Position numbers and translations under genes: made by a program
Notes under the pieces: model-generated
Database searches by the model: none
Told to the model about the DNA's origin: nothing
Seen by the model: the letters and a program-made list of their open reading frames with translations, nothing else
Part shown: piece by piece, positions 24,288-33,656 of the stretch
Layout: each line of letters starts with the position of its first letter
Numbering within the stretch: the first letter of the stretch is position 1
Assembly (NCBI RefSeq): GCF_014084125.1
Contig: NZ_CP048405.1
Location: forward strand, 7,192,001-7,256,000
DNA from: Streptacidiphilus sp. PB12-B1b
Lineage (GTDB): Bacteria > Actinomycetota > Actinomycetes > Streptomycetales > Streptomycetaceae
Length of the DNA: 64,000 nt
Reading direction: 5' to 3'

Positions 24288-25982
24288 TCAGCCCGGGCGG
24301 CGGTGGCGGCCCTGGGGCTGGTCGGTGGCCGGCGGTGTGGCCGAGGCCACCGGGGCGGGCGTGCCGGAGGCCGGGGCGCTGGGCGTGGAGACCGGCTGAC
24401 CGGTCGGCGGCGCGGTCGGGCTCGCAGTCGGCGTGCCGGGCGCTCCGGCGCTGCCGCTGGGCGCGGGCGTCGGCCCGCTCGGGGCGGTGGGGGCGACCGG
24501 CCCGCCGGGAGCGGTCGGGCTGCTGCTCGGCGCCGAGGGCGGCGGCAGGGTCCGGCGTCCGGTGCCCGGGCCGCGCAGGGTCACCACCGCGCCGGACGGC
24601 TGCACTGTCAGCCGGGCGGTCCACGGGTCGACCGGGGTCAGCCCCGGGTCCACGGTGACCAGCACGGTGGCCCGCTCCCCCGGCCGCAGCGTGCCGGAGC
24701 CCCGGCTGAGCCGCAGCCAGGGCGCGCCGCCGGTGATCTGCCAGGCGGTCGGGTTGCTGCCGCTGTCGGCCAGGGTGACGACGGTCCGTCCGCCGACCTC
24801 GGCGGCGGTCACCTCGAGCTGCGCGGCGGGCTGCGCGGACGCCACCGAGGCCCCGGACGCGCCCGCCGGGCCGGGGGCCGTCCCCGCGCCGCCGGGGGCC
24901 GGGCCTGCGGCGGGCGGACCGGCGGGGGCGGCCGCACCGGCGCCGGGACCGCCCGGGCCGTACGCGGTGGGCCCCGGCTCCGGCGGCTCCCACGGCCCCG
25001 GCGACTGCGGGCCGGCCGGTTCGGGCTCGGGCGTCGCCACGCTGACCGAGGAGACCGGGGCCGACTGGACCGGGTGGCGCTGGTGCGTGGACCAGAACGC
25101 GACGACGGGGGCGGCCACCACCGCCGCGATGACCGAGCCGGCCACGGCCCGCTGCCGCAGCAGCACCGCGCGCTGGCTGGGCGCGGCGCGGTGCACCGGG
25201 AAGCCGCGCCGGTCGAAGCGGGGCTCGCGGGCGGTGTCGTCCCGGCGGCCGAGCTGGGCGACGAAGCCCTCCGCGCCCGCGTCCTGCCGCAGCTCGCCGG
25301 GGGCGGCCACCAGCCCCGGCGTCCCGGGCGCGCGCAGCGTTCCCGGCCAGGGGCCCAGTGCGGCGGCGCGCTCCGCCGTGCCCCGGCAGGTGGGGCAGTC
25401 GTCCAGGTGGCGGACCAGCTCGCCGCGCAGCGCCGGGCCGAGCACCGGGCCGCGCTCGCCGCCGAGCCGCCGCAGTTCCGGGCAGCCGTCGGCGTCCAGG
25501 ACGCTCAGCGCCGCCGCCGTCCGCTCCATCTCGCACACGGCCCGGGCGACCAGCGCCCCGGCCTGCTCGTCGCGCATCCCCAGCACCGCCGCCAGCTCCC
25601 CGGTGCCCAGCCCGTGGCGTCCGGTGAGCTCCAGCGCCTCGCGCTGGGCCGGGGTGGAGCCGGCCGTCTCGGGCCAGGCGAGCCTGCCCAGGCCCGGGGC
25701 CTGCGGTCGGCCGCCGCCCGGCAGCGGGTCGGCGTTCTCCATCCGCAGCAGGCAGCAGTACCGGGCCAGCGCGTACAGCCAGGCGCGCTGGAGCGCCGGC
25801 CGGCGCAGCCGCCGCCGGTGCCGCGCCGCCAGCCGCCGCACCTCGCGTACGGCGGCGACCGCCTCCGCCTGGTCGCACAGGACGGAGAGGCAGTAGGTGT
25901 ACAGCGCGTCGGTCAGGTGTTCCCATGCCTCGTCGAGGCCGCGCTGCCGGGGAACGGCTCTGGCCTGGGTCCGGGTGGTCAC
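24288..25982 (-). CDS. Membrane-spanning ECF-sigma-like/zinc-finger/BACON fusion protein
   Basis: 564 residues. Residues 15-160 look like a degraded ECF sigma factor (EAWEHLTDALYTYCLSVLCD, ALQRAWLYALARYC, TGELAAVLGMRDEQAGALVA as region 4). Residues 188-205 hold HLDDCPTC, i.e. His192-x3-Cys196-x2-Cys199, the zinc anti-sigma signature. One membrane helix is at about 279-297. After a Pro/Ala/Gly linker, residues 388-472 form a BACON beta-sandwich (TAWQITGGAPWLRLSRGSG, RATVLVTVDPG), then a Pro/Ser/Thr tail. The GTG start directly follows GGGGAG. Resembles sigma factors with long C-terminal sensory extensions (ECF52-like). DNA-binding competence is uncertain. Confidence 0.78.
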   Translation of the reverse strand: MTTRTQARAVPRQRGLDEAWEHLTDALYTYCLSVLCDQAEAVAAVREVRRLAARHRRRLRRPALQRAWLYALARYCCLLRMENADPLPGGGRPQAPGLGRLAWPETAGSTPAQREALELTGRHGLGTGELAAVLGMRDEQAGALVARAVCEMERTAAALSVLDADGCPELRRLGGERGPVLGPALRGELVRHLDDCPTCRGTAERAAALGPWPGTLRAPGTPGLVAAPGELRQDAGAEGFVAQLGRRDDTAREPRFDRRGFPVHRAAPSQRAVLLRQRAVAGSVIAAVVAAPVVAFWSTHQRHPVQSAPVSSVSVATPEPEPAGPQSPGPWEPPEPGPTAYGPGGPGAGAAAPAGPPAAGPAPGGAGTAPGPAGASGASVASAQPAAQLEVTAAEVGGRTVVTLADSGSNPTAWQITGGAPWLRLSRGSGTLRPGERATVLVTVDPGLTPVDPWTARLTVQPSGAVVTLRGPGTGRRTLPPPSAPSSSPTAPGGPVAPTAPSGPTPAPSGSAGAPGTPTASPTAPPTGQPVSTPSAPASGTPAPVASATPPATDQPQGRHRRPG

Positions 25983-26091
25983 CTCCCCGACGTTAGGGCC
26001 CGGCCCGCGCCGCCCACCGGAGCTTGCGGGCGGCGTACCCCTTTCGGGTGAGTGGGCGGCGCTGTCAGTGCCGGGTTGTAGCGTTCACGGC

Positions 26092-27678
26092 ATGGCAGCA
26101 CGATCGACGTCTCCCAAGGTCCGCTCCTCGTACCGGTGTACGGAGTGCGGCTCCACCCCGCCCAAGTGGACCGGCCGCTGCACCGAGTGCAACGCCTGGG
26201 GCACCATCGAGGAGGTCGGCGCGGTCCCGGTGCGGACCACCGCCGCCGGCCCGGTGAGCAGCGCCGCCCTGCCCATCGGCCAGGTGGACGCCCGGGTGGC
26301 CGCCTCCCGGCCGACCAACATCGACGAGCTGGACCGGGTGCTGGGCGGCGGCCTGGTGCCGGGCGCGGTCGCGCTGCTGGCCGGGGAGCCCGGTGTGGGC
26401 AAGTCGACGCTGCTGCTGGACGTGGCGGCCAAGGCCGCCAGCGAGACCCACCGCACCCTGTACGTCACCGGCGAGGAGTCGGCGAGCCAGGTCCGGCTAC
26501 GGGCGGACCGGATCAACGCCCTGTCCCCGCACCTCTACCTGGCGGCGGAGACCGACCTGGGGGCGGTGCTGGGCCACATCGAGCAGGTCAACCCGTCGCT
26601 GCTGATCCTGGACTCGGTGCAGACCATCGCCTCCGGCCAGCTGGACAGCGCGCCCGGCGGCCCGGCGCAGATCCGGGAGGTGACGGCGGCGCTGATCCGG
26701 GCGTCCAAGACCCGGGCCATGTCCACGCTGCTGGTGGGCCATGTCACCAAGGACGGCTCGATCGCCGGGCCGCGGCTGCTGGAGCACCTGGTGGACGTGG
26801 TGCTGCACTTCGAGGGCGACCGGCACGCCCGGCTGCGGATCATCCGGGGCATCAAGAACCGCTACGGCGCGACCGACGAGGTGGGCTGTTTCGAGCTGAG
26901 CGACTCCGGCATCGTCGGCCTGCCCGACCCGTCCGGGCTGTTCCTGACGAAACGGGAGAAACCGGTCCCGGGGACCTGCCTGACCGTCACCCTGGAGGGG
27001 CGCCGCCCGCTGGTCGCCGAGGTACAGGCGCTGATGGTGGATTCGCAGATCCCCTCGCCCCGGCGGACCACCTCCGGCCTGGAGTCGCCGCGGATCGCCA
27101 TGATCCTGGCCGTGGTCGAGCGGCACGCCGGGGTGCGGCTGGGCAAGCTCGACATCTACACGGCGACCGTCGGCGGGGTGAAGCTCACCGAGCCCTCGGT
27201 GGACCTGGCGATCGCGCTGTCGGTGGCCAGTTCAGCGGCCGACACGCCGCTGCCGCCGAACCTGGTGGCGATCGGCGAGGTGGGCCTGGCGGGCGAGGTG
27301 CGCCGGGTCACCGGGGTGGAGCGCAGGCTCGCCGAGGCGGCGCGGCTGGGCTTCACCCACGCCCTGGTCCCGCCGGATCCGGGGAAGGTCCCCCGGGGCA
27401 TGCGGGTGACCGAGGTCTCCACCATCGCCGAGGCCATGGCGGCGATCCCCGGCAGGCGCGGCTCCGGCCGCCGCTCGGGCGGGGGCGCGGGCGCGGGTTC
27501 CGGCGCGGGCGCGGGCCGGACGTCGGGCTCCGGAAACGGCGCCGGGCCCGGCTCCCGCCCCGGTTCTGCCTCCGGCTCCGGCGCGGGCCGGGGCGGCAGC
27601 GGCCTGCCCGCGTTCCTGGACGTCCCGGACGATCCGGCCGAGCTGATGGACGGCTGGGAGGAGGTCGATCCCGGCTAG
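26092..27678 (+). CDS. radA: DNA repair protein RadA
   Basis: RecA-related ATPase that promotes branch migration in recombination. 528 residues. N-terminal zinc finger CTECGSTPPKWTGRCTEC (Cys16, 19, 30, 33), Walker A GEPGVGKST (98-106), Walker B LLILDSV, the RadA-specific KNRYG (255-259), and a Lon-like C-terminal domain (LDIYTATVGGVKLTEPSVDL). The tail (about 455-505) is an unusual Gly/Ser/Ala/Arg-rich insertion before a conserved acidic end. ATG 26092 has no strong binding site. disA follows after 128 bases on the same strand, a widespread pairing. Confidence 0.96.
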   Translation: MAARSTSPKVRSSYRCTECGSTPPKWTGRCTECNAWGTIEEVGAVPVRTTAAGPVSSAALPIGQVDARVAASRPTNIDELDRVLGGGLVPGAVALLAGEPGVGKSTLLLDVAAKAASETHRTLYVTGEESASQVRLRADRINALSPHLYLAAETDLGAVLGHIEQVNPSLLILDSVQTIASGQLDSAPGGPAQIREVTAALIRASKTRAMSTLLVGHVTKDGSIAGPRLLEHLVDVVLHFEGDRHARLRIIRGIKNRYGATDEVGCFELSDSGIVGLPDPSGLFLTKREKPVPGTCLTVTLEGRRPLVAEVQALMVDSQIPSPRRTTSGLESPRIAMILAVVERHAGVRLGKLDIYTATVGGVKLTEPSVDLAIALSVASSAADTPLPPNLVAIGEVGLAGEVRRVTGVERRLAEAARLGFTHALVPPDPGKVPRGMRVTEVSTIAEAMAAIPGRRGSGRRSGGGAGAGSGAGAGRTSGSGNGAGPGSRPGSASGSGAGRGGSGLPAFLDVPDDPAELMDGWEEVDPG

Positions 27679-27806
27679 TCCGGGCGCGGCCGGGAGCGCC
27701 CGCGGACACCCGTCGCCCCCCATCCCGCCTATATCCAGCCACGGCCTGCGGCGCCCACCGGTAAACTCAGTCGCGCACCCCCTCACCCCACCGGAGGAGT
27801 CGTCCC

Positions 27807-28913
27807 GTGGCAGCCAACGACCGGGCGGATCGCTCCTCCCGCGAGGAGGCCCTGATGCGGGCCTCGCTCAGCGCCGTAGCCCCTGGCACGCCCCTGCGCG
27901 ACGGCCTGGAGCGGGTGCTGCGCGGCCGCACCGGCGGGCTGATCGTGCTCGGCTTCGACAAGCAGGTGGAGGCGCTGAGCACCGGCGGCTTCGTGCTGGA
28001 CGTCGAGTTCTCGGCGACCCGGCTGCGCGAGCTGTGCAAGCTGGACGGCGCGGTCGTCCTCGACAAGGACATCACCCGGATCGTCCGGGCCGGGGTCCAG
28101 CTCGTCCCGGACGCCACCATCCCCACCGAGGAGACCGGCACCCGGCACCGCACCGCCGAGCGCGTCAACAAGCAGACCGGCTACCCGGTGGTCTCGGTCA
28201 GCCAGTCGATGCGGCTGATCGCGCTGTACGTCAACGGCGTGCGCCGGGTCATCGAGGACTCCGCGGCGATCCTCTCCCGCGCCAACCAGGCCCTGGCCAC
28301 GCTGGAGCGCTACAAGCTGCGCCTGGACGAAGTGGCCGGCACCCTCTCCGCCCTGGAGATCGAGGACCTGGTGACGGTCCGTGATGTCTCCGCCGTCGCC
28401 CAGCGGCTGGAGCTGGTCCGCCGCATCGCCGGGGAGATCGCGGGCTACGTGGTGGAGTTGGGCACCGACGGCCGGCTGCTGTCGCTCCAGCTGGAGGAGC
28501 TGATCGCCGGGGTCGAGCCGGACCGCGAACTGGTCGCCCGGGACTACTTCCCGGACCGCGCCGCCAAGCGGGGCCGCACCGTCAACGACGTCCTCGCCGA
28601 CTTGGACGCGCTCTCCCACCCCGAGCTGCTGGAGCTGCAGACGGTCGCCAAGGCGCTGGGCTACCCGGGCACCCCGGAGGCCCTGGACACCGCCGTCAGC
28701 CCGCGCGGCTACCGGCTGCTGGCCAAGGTCCCGCGGCTGCCCAACACCGTCATCGAGCGGCTGATCGAGCACTTCGGCGGGCTGCAGAAGCTGCTCGCCG
28801 CCAGCCTCGACGACCTCCAGGCCGTCGAGGGCGTCGGCGAGACCCGTGCCCGCTCGGTCCGCGAGGGGCTGTCCCGGCTGGCCGAGTCGTCCATCCTGGA
28901 ACGCTACGTCTGA
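27807..28913 (+). CDS. disA: DNA integrity scanning protein DisA, diadenylate cyclase
   Basis: Makes cyclic di-AMP from two ATP and scans DNA for branched structures. 368 residues; GTG 27807 with CGGAGGAG 7 bases upstream. The DAC domain (about 20-145) has both catalytic motifs: LDGAVVLD (DGA at 80-82) and TRHRTAERV (RHRTAE at 113-118). A helical spine follows, and a C-terminal helix-hairpin-helix DNA-binding domain ([20 protein letters not shown]). All catalytic residues present. In streptomycetes DisA is the main c-di-AMP source. Confidence 0.97.
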   Translation: MAANDRADRSSREEALMRASLSAVAPGTPLRDGLERVLRGRTGGLIVLGFDKQVEALSTGGFVLDVEFSATRLRELCKLDGAVVLDKDITRIVRAGVQLVPDATIPTEETGTRHRTAERVNKQTGYPVVSVSQSMRLIALYVNGVRRVIEDSAAILSRANQALATLERYKLRLDEVAGTLSALEIEDLVTVRDVSAVAQRLELVRRIAGEIAGYVVELGTDGRLLSLQLEELIAGVEPDRELVARDYFPDRAAKRGRTVNDVLADLDALSHPELLELQTVAKALGYPGTPEALDTAVSPRGYRLLAKVPRLPNTVIERLIEHFGGLQKLLAASLDDLQAVEGVGETRARSVREGLSRLAESSILERYV

Positions 28914-28934
28914 GCCCGCGCGCGCGGCGCGGGC
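28914..28934. terminator. Hairpin between convergent disA and secreted-protein gene
   Basis: GCCCGCGC (28914-28921) pairs with GCGCGGGC (28927-28934) around a 5-base loop, starting one base after the disA stop codon. GC-only stem without T-tract. Confidence 0.55.
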
Positions 28935-28946
28935 CCAGACGGCCCG

Positions 28947-29888
28947 TCAGCTGCCGAACGGCGCGAGCCGGAACTGGTACGACGGCTGGGCGGTGACGCC
29001 CTTCAGGCTGACCTGGACGACGTAGGTGCCGGGCCCGGCCGCCGCGCCGCCGGTGCCGGGGGTGCAGCCCCGGGCCGAGGTCATCCGGCTCCACTGGAAG
29101 GTGGCGGTGATCGGGGTGCCCGAGCCGGGGACGGCGTACCACTGCGAGGCGGTGTCCGCCGGGCAGTCGCCGGAGGACCAGACGTGGCTGTTGCCGCTGG
29201 TGCTGACGACCACCACGGCCGAGGCGGCGCCGAGGTCGGTCCGGCAGGCGCCGCCGCTGGTGTTGGTGATGGCCAGCTGGAAGGCCGGCAGTTGCGCGGC
29301 CGTGTACGTGGGCTCGGTACTGGTCAGCGAGAGCTCCAGGTCGGAGGCCAGACACACCGGGAGGGCCATGGTGGCCGGGCTGCCGGCGACGACCGGGGTG
29401 CCCCCGGCGCCGGTGCCCGCGCCGGCGCCGGTGCCCGCGCCGCCGCTGGAGCCGCTGCTGCCGCTCGAACCGCCCGAGCCGGCGGCCCCGCTGCCCGGGC
29501 CGCCCTCGGTGACCGTGACCGGCTGCCCGCCGCCCGGCGCCCCGGTGCCCGGCGTGGAGCCGGACCCGCCGGACCCGTGCCCGGATCCGCCGCTGCCGCC
29601 CGCGCCCTTGCCCGTACCGCTGCTCGCCCCGCCGCTCGGCGCGCCGTCGCTGGAGCCGCCGTTGCCCGAGCCGGACGGCGCGGTGGAGCCGGTCGGCCCG
29701 GGGGTGATCGACTTCGCGGGCTGGGTGCCCCTGCCCCCCGTCACGCTCCTGGTGCCGCCGCCTCCCCCGCCGAAGAGGAGCCACCCGACCAGGGCGAGCA
29801 CCGCGACGAGGACGACCAGCACGACAACGCGGCGCCGCCAGTAGATGGACGAGGGCAGAGGCCCGACAGGATTGCGCAGAGAAGGCAC
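28947..29888 (-). CDS. Membrane-anchored Gly/Ser-rich extracytoplasmic protein
   Basis: About 313 residues. PLPSSIYWRRR precedes a single hydrophobic helix (VVVLVVLVAVLALVGWLLF), then a long Gly/Ser/Thr/Pro linker (about 45-170) and a C-terminal globular part (about 175-313) with four Cys likely in disulfides (PVCLASDLELS, GGACRTDLG, SGDCPADT, ARGCTPGTG), ending YVVQVSLKGVTAQPSYQFRL, an Ig-like beta-fold pattern. I chose GTG 29888 (AAGG 8 bases upstream) over TTG 29894. Found next to disA/mutY in streptomycetes; function unknown. Confidence 0.72.
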   Translation of the reverse strand: MPSLRNPVGPLPSSIYWRRRVVVLVVLVAVLALVGWLLFGGGGGGTRSVTGGRGTQPAKSITPGPTGSTAPSGSGNGGSSDGAPSGGASSGTGKGAGGSGGSGHGSGGSGSTPGTGAPGGGQPVTVTEGGPGSGAAGSGGSSGSSGSSGGAGTGAGAGTGAGGTPVVAGSPATMALPVCLASDLELSLTSTEPTYTAAQLPAFQLAITNTSGGACRTDLGAASAVVVVSTSGNSHVWSSGDCPADTASQWYAVPGSGTPITATFQWSRMTSARGCTPGTGGAAAGPGTYVVQVSLKGVTAQPSYQFRLAPFGS

Positions 29889-30047
29889 GAGCAAACCTTA
29901 CGAGAGATCAACCCCCGGTCAGAGCAACACCGCCGTACCCGTGGTCCCTTCTTTCACATCATCGGCCTGATCGGCCATCCGAATGGTTTCCTGCGACCAA
30001 TCCGGTTACCCGGTTGTGACCGGAGGTGTGCGACCATCGACACCGTC

Positions 30048-31022
30048 ATGAACACGAACGCCGCCCTCTCCGCCCCGCGCCTCCACCGCGAGATCCTCGC
30101 CTGGTACGCCGCCAACGCCCGCGAACTCCCCTGGCGCGAGCCGGACGCCGGCGCCTGGGCGGTGATGGTCAGCGAGTTCATGCTCCAGCAGACCTCGGTG
30201 AAGCGGGTGCTGCCCCTGTACGCCGAGTGGCTGGAGCGCTGGCCGACGCCGGCGGCGCTGGCCGCCGACCCGCCCGGCGAGGCCGTCCGCGCCTGGGGGC
30301 GGCTGGGCTACCCGCGCCGGGCGCTGCGGCTGCACGCCGCCGCGACCGCGATCGTCGAGCGCCACGGCGGCTCGGTGCCGACCGACCACGCCGAGCTGCT
30401 GTCGCTGCCCGGCGTCGGCGAGTACACGGCCGCGGCCGTCGCCTCCTTCGCCTTCCGGCAGCGGCACGCCGTGCTGGACACCAACGTCCGCCGGGTGCTG
30501 GCCCGGCTCGTGGACGGCACCGAGTTCCCGCCGACCGCGACCACCGCCGCCGAGCGGCGCACCGCCGCCGCACTGCTGCCGGACGACCCGGAGACCGCCG
30601 CCACCTGGGGCGTCGCCGTGATGGAGCTGGGCGCGCTGGTGTGCACGGCCCGGTCGCCGGAGTGCTCACGCTGCCCGGTGTCGGCGCAGTGCGCCTGGCG
30701 GCTGGCGGGCAGCCCGGCGCACGACGGGCCGCCGCGCCGGGGGCAGACCTACGCCGGGACCGACCGCCAGGTGCGCGGGAAGCTGCTGGCGGTGCTGCGG
30801 GCGACCCGCGCCGAGGTGGCCCAGGCCGACCTGGACGCGGTCTGGCCGGACCAGGTGCAGCGGGCCCGGGCCCTGGACGGCCTGGTCGCGGACGGCCTGG
30901 TGGAGCCGGTCGCGCCCGGGGTCTACCGGCTCCCGGGCGGCGCGCCGGTGCCGGTGGGCGATCTGCGGGGACACGCCAACCTACTTGCCGACCGGCTAGT
31001 ACCCGCGCCGGACGCGCGGTAA
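30048..31022 (+). CDS. mutY: A/G-specific adenine glycosylase
   Basis: Removes adenine mispaired with 8-oxoguanine. 324 residues. Catalytic Glu43 in SEFMLQQTSV, helix-hairpin-helix LPGVGEYTAAAV with Asp144 (VLDTNVRRVL), and the [4Fe-4S] loop Cys199-x6-Cys206-x2-Cys209-x5-Cys215 are all intact. The C-terminal MutT-like 8-oxoG recognition domain of E. coli MutY is short or absent, as common in actinobacteria. ATG 30048 lacks a close binding site. Separated by 47 bases from the tetR gene on the same strand. Confidence 0.93.
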   Translation: MNTNAALSAPRLHREILAWYAANARELPWREPDAGAWAVMVSEFMLQQTSVKRVLPLYAEWLERWPTPAALAADPPGEAVRAWGRLGYPRRALRLHAAATAIVERHGGSVPTDHAELLSLPGVGEYTAAAVASFAFRQRHAVLDTNVRRVLARLVDGTEFPPTATTAAERRTAAALLPDDPETAATWGVAVMELGALVCTARSPECSRCPVSAQCAWRLAGSPAHDGPPRRGQTYAGTDRQVRGKLLAVLRATRAEVAQADLDAVWPDQVQRARALDGLVADGLVEPVAPGVYRLPGGAPVPVGDLRGHANLLADRLVPAPDAR

Positions 31023-31069
31023 GCTCAGTCTCGAACAAACCACCACCACACAGGTCCACAGGCGGAGCG

Positions 31070-31672
31070 ATGACGACCCAGACACCTCGCGGGGACACCC
31101 GGGCGCGCATTGTGGACATCGCTCTGGAGCTGTTCGCCGAGCACGGCTACGAGAAGACCTCGCTGCGCGAGATCGCCGACCGGCTCGGGGTGACCAAGGC
31201 CGCGCTGTACTACCACTTCCGCACCAAGGAGGACATCCTCGCCGGGATCGTGGACAGCATGTCCGCGCCCATCGACGAGGCCATCGCCTGGGGCGAGCAG
31301 CAGCCCTACAGCCCGGCCGTACGGGACGAGATCGTCCGCCGCTTCGCCGAGGGCATGGCCGACCGGCAGCGGCTGCTGCGCTTCTTCCACGAGAACCAGC
31401 CCACCATCCGCGAGCTGAGCGTCGGCAGCCGCTTCAAGGAGCGGATGATCAAGCTGACCAAGCTGATGCAGGGCCCCGAGCCGACCTTCGAGGACCGGGT
31501 CCGCGCGGCGGTGTCGCTGATGGTCGTCAACGTCACGCACTTCATCTCCGACTCGGTCGCCGAGCACGATCCGGCCGCCCCGGAGCTGCCCGACCCGCAG
31601 ACCCGCCAGGAGGTCGCGGTACGGGTCGCGCTGGACGTCGCCGAGCAGATCGGCAAGCCCGCCCGGAGCTAG
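31070..31672 (+). CDS. TetR-family transcriptional regulator
   Basis: 200 residues. N-terminal helix-turn-helix typical of TetR: RARIVDIALELFAEHGYEKT, SLREIADRLGVTKAALYYHF (recognition helix), RTKEDILAGIV. The C-terminal ligand-binding domain is not assignable. ATG 31070 with GGCGGAGCG just upstream. It precedes the aldehyde dehydrogenase and diiron genes on the same strand and may regulate them. Confidence 0.92.
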   Translation: MTTQTPRGDTRARIVDIALELFAEHGYEKTSLREIADRLGVTKAALYYHFRTKEDILAGIVDSMSAPIDEAIAWGEQQPYSPAVRDEIVRRFAEGMADRQRLLRFFHENQPTIRELSVGSRFKERMIKLTKLMQGPEPTFEDRVRAAVSLMVVNVTHFISDSVAEHDPAAPELPDPQTRQEVAVRVALDVAEQIGKPARS

Positions 31673-31867
31673 GCAGGCCCGCCGGGGCGTGGGGAGGCCG
31701 CTCCCGGACGCGGGGATGTCGGTTCCCGGACGCCGGGAGGCCGCGCCGGAGGAGCGTGAGCTGCCCCACTCCCGGCCCAGCTCCCATACCCGCGCACGCC
31801 CTGATCGTGCAAGGCTGGATGACCTGCAAGGCCGAACGCTCCCTCCTCCCTCGATCAGGAGCGCACC

Positions 31868-33436
31868 GTGACCCTCCAGCTCAAATCCGGCACATCCTGG
31901 GCCGAGACCTACGCCCGTTGCATCCGGACCGCACCCGAGGCGTTCTCCCCGGACCGGCTGCTGAACCTGGTCCGCGGCGACTGGCACGCCGTCGGCACCC
32001 CCGGTTTCCACACCACGCCGCTGGACGGCAGCCCGATCCCGGGGCCGCCGCGCGTCGGCGTCGAGGAGGCGGCGGCCGCCGTCGACTTCGCCATCGCCGA
32101 GCACGAGCGCTGGGCCTCGGTACCGCTGGACGAGCGGGCGGCCCGGGTGGGCGCCGCCGTGGACGCCCTGGCCGAGCAGCGGGAGCTGCTGGCGCTGCTG
32201 CTGGTCTGGGAGATCGGCAAGCCCTGGAGGCTGGCCTGCGCCGACGTGGACCGGGCGCTGGACGGGGTGCGCTGGTACCTCGCCAACATCGAACGCCAGC
32301 TGGGGCTGCACTCCGACAGCCCGCGGCGTCCGCTGCCGGGCCCGGTGTCCAACATCGCCAGCTGGAACTACCCGATGAGCGTGCAGGTGCACGCCGAGCT
32401 GGTGCAGCTGCTGGCCGGGAACGCGGTCATCGCCAAGACCCCCTCGCAGGGCGGCTTCCACTGCCTGACCCTGGCCCACGCGCTGATGCGCCGGGCCGGG
32501 CTGCCGGTGTCGCTGCTCTCCGGCATGGGCTCGGAGATCGCCGACTCGCTGATCCGCTCCCCCGGCCTGGGCGCGCTGGCCTTCGTCGGCGGACGCGCCA
32601 ACGGCCGCCGGGCCGCGACCTCGCTGGCGGATCTGAACCGCCGCCACTTCCTGGAGCAGGAGGGCCTGAACACCTGGGGCGTCTGGGACTACAGCGACTG
32701 GCCGACCCTGGCCGCCCACCTGCGCAAGGGCTTCGAGTACGCCAAGCAGCGCTGCACCGCCTACCCGCGCTACGTCGTCCAGCGCCGGCTGTTCCCGGCC
32801 TTCCTGGAGACCTACCTGAGGGTGGTCGGCGGGCTGCGCTTCGGGCATCCACTGGCGGTGGCCGACGACGACCCGCAGACGCCCTTCCCGGAGCTGGACT
32901 TCGGCCCGGTCATCCACGCGGCCAAGGCCAAGGAGCTGGCCCGCCACTTCGAGCAGGCGGTGGCTGCCCGCGCGGTCCCGCTGTACCGGGGCTCCCTGGC
33001 CGAGGGGACCTTCCTGCCCGGCCAGGACACCGCCGCCTACCTGGCCCCGGCCTGCGTGCTGGAGCCGCCGAGCAGCTGGGCGCTGCACCACTCCGAGCCG
33101 TTCGGGCCGCTGGACTCCATCGTCCTGGTGGACACCGAGGCGGAGCTGCTGGCGGCCATGAACGCCGGCAACGGCTCGCTGGTGGCCAGCATCGCCACCG
33201 ACGACGAGGCGTTCGCCGCCCGGATCGCACCGGACCTGCTGGCCTTCAAGATCGGCGTCAACAAGCCCCGCTCGCGCGGCGACCGGGAGGAGGTCTTCGG
33301 CGGGCTCGGCGCCTCCTGGAAGGGCGCGTTCGTCGGCGGCGACCTGCTCGTCCAGGCGGTCACGCACGGGCCGGACGGCGCCGAGGAGAAGCTCTACGGC
33401 AACTTCCCCGGGTACTCGCTCTACCCCTCCCGCTGA
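31868..33436 (+). CDS. Aldehyde dehydrogenase family protein
   Basis: 522 residues from GTG 31868 (AGGAG 8 bases upstream). ALDH fold with SNIASWNYPMSVQVHAEL (oxyanion Asn region), NAVIAKTPSQGGFHCL (NAD binding), a glutamate region RRHFLEQEGLN replacing the usual ELGGK, and the catalytic Cys in KQRCTAYPRYVV. The C-terminal PFGPLDSIVLV is conserved (usual E-x-FGP motif reads SEPFGP). So it is probably an active NAD(P)-dependent oxidoreductase of an unusual subgroup; substrate unknown. A hairpin follows the stop, separating it from the diiron gene. Confidence 0.88.
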   Translation: MTLQLKSGTSWAETYARCIRTAPEAFSPDRLLNLVRGDWHAVGTPGFHTTPLDGSPIPGPPRVGVEEAAAAVDFAIAEHERWASVPLDERAARVGAAVDALAEQRELLALLLVWEIGKPWRLACADVDRALDGVRWYLANIERQLGLHSDSPRRPLPGPVSNIASWNYPMSVQVHAELVQLLAGNAVIAKTPSQGGFHCLTLAHALMRRAGLPVSLLSGMGSEIADSLIRSPGLGALAFVGGRANGRRAATSLADLNRRHFLEQEGLNTWGVWDYSDWPTLAAHLRKGFEYAKQRCTAYPRYVVQRRLFPAFLETYLRVVGGLRFGHPLAVADDDPQTPFPELDFGPVIHAAKAKELARHFEQAVAARAVPLYRGSLAEGTFLPGQDTAAYLAPACVLEPPSSWALHHSEPFGPLDSIVLVDTEAELLAAMNAGNGSLVASIATDDEAFAARIAPDLLAFKIGVNKPRSRGDREEVFGGLGASWKGAFVGGDLLVQAVTHGPDGAEEKLYGNFPGYSLYPSR

Positions 33437-33466
33437 CCCCGGCACCCGCCGCCCCCGTGCTCTCCG

Positions 33467-33497
33467 ACGGCGCCGCGCAGCCCCCGCGCGGCGCCGT
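33467..33497. terminator. Hairpin after the aldehyde dehydrogenase gene
   Basis: ACGGCGCCGCGC (33467-33478) and GCGCGGCGCCGT (33486-33497) form a perfect 12-base stem with a 7-base loop, 31 bases after the stop codon. Confidence 0.75.
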
Positions 33498-33656
33498 TCG
33501 GCTGCGCCCGTGCGCCGCTCCGCCACCGGCCGTGCCCGGGCGCCCCAGGAGTGCGGTCCCGCCCCGGCAAGACTGTTGACCCGTCAGTAACTTCCGTGTG
33601 ACGCTCCTGGATGTGCCCTGCACCGCCCCGCGACGCACACGCCGAGGAGACCGTCG

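Noticed and set aside
30003-30024. CCGGTTACCCGGTTGTGACCGG before mutY as an operator
   Set aside because: Arms match only 5 bases at the ends with internal mismatch; too weak to support.
31687-31760. Repeated CCCGGACGC/GGGAGGCCGC units after the tetR gene, as a possible mobile repeat
   Set aside because: Copies are short and imperfect; ordinary GC-rich intergenic sequence explains them.
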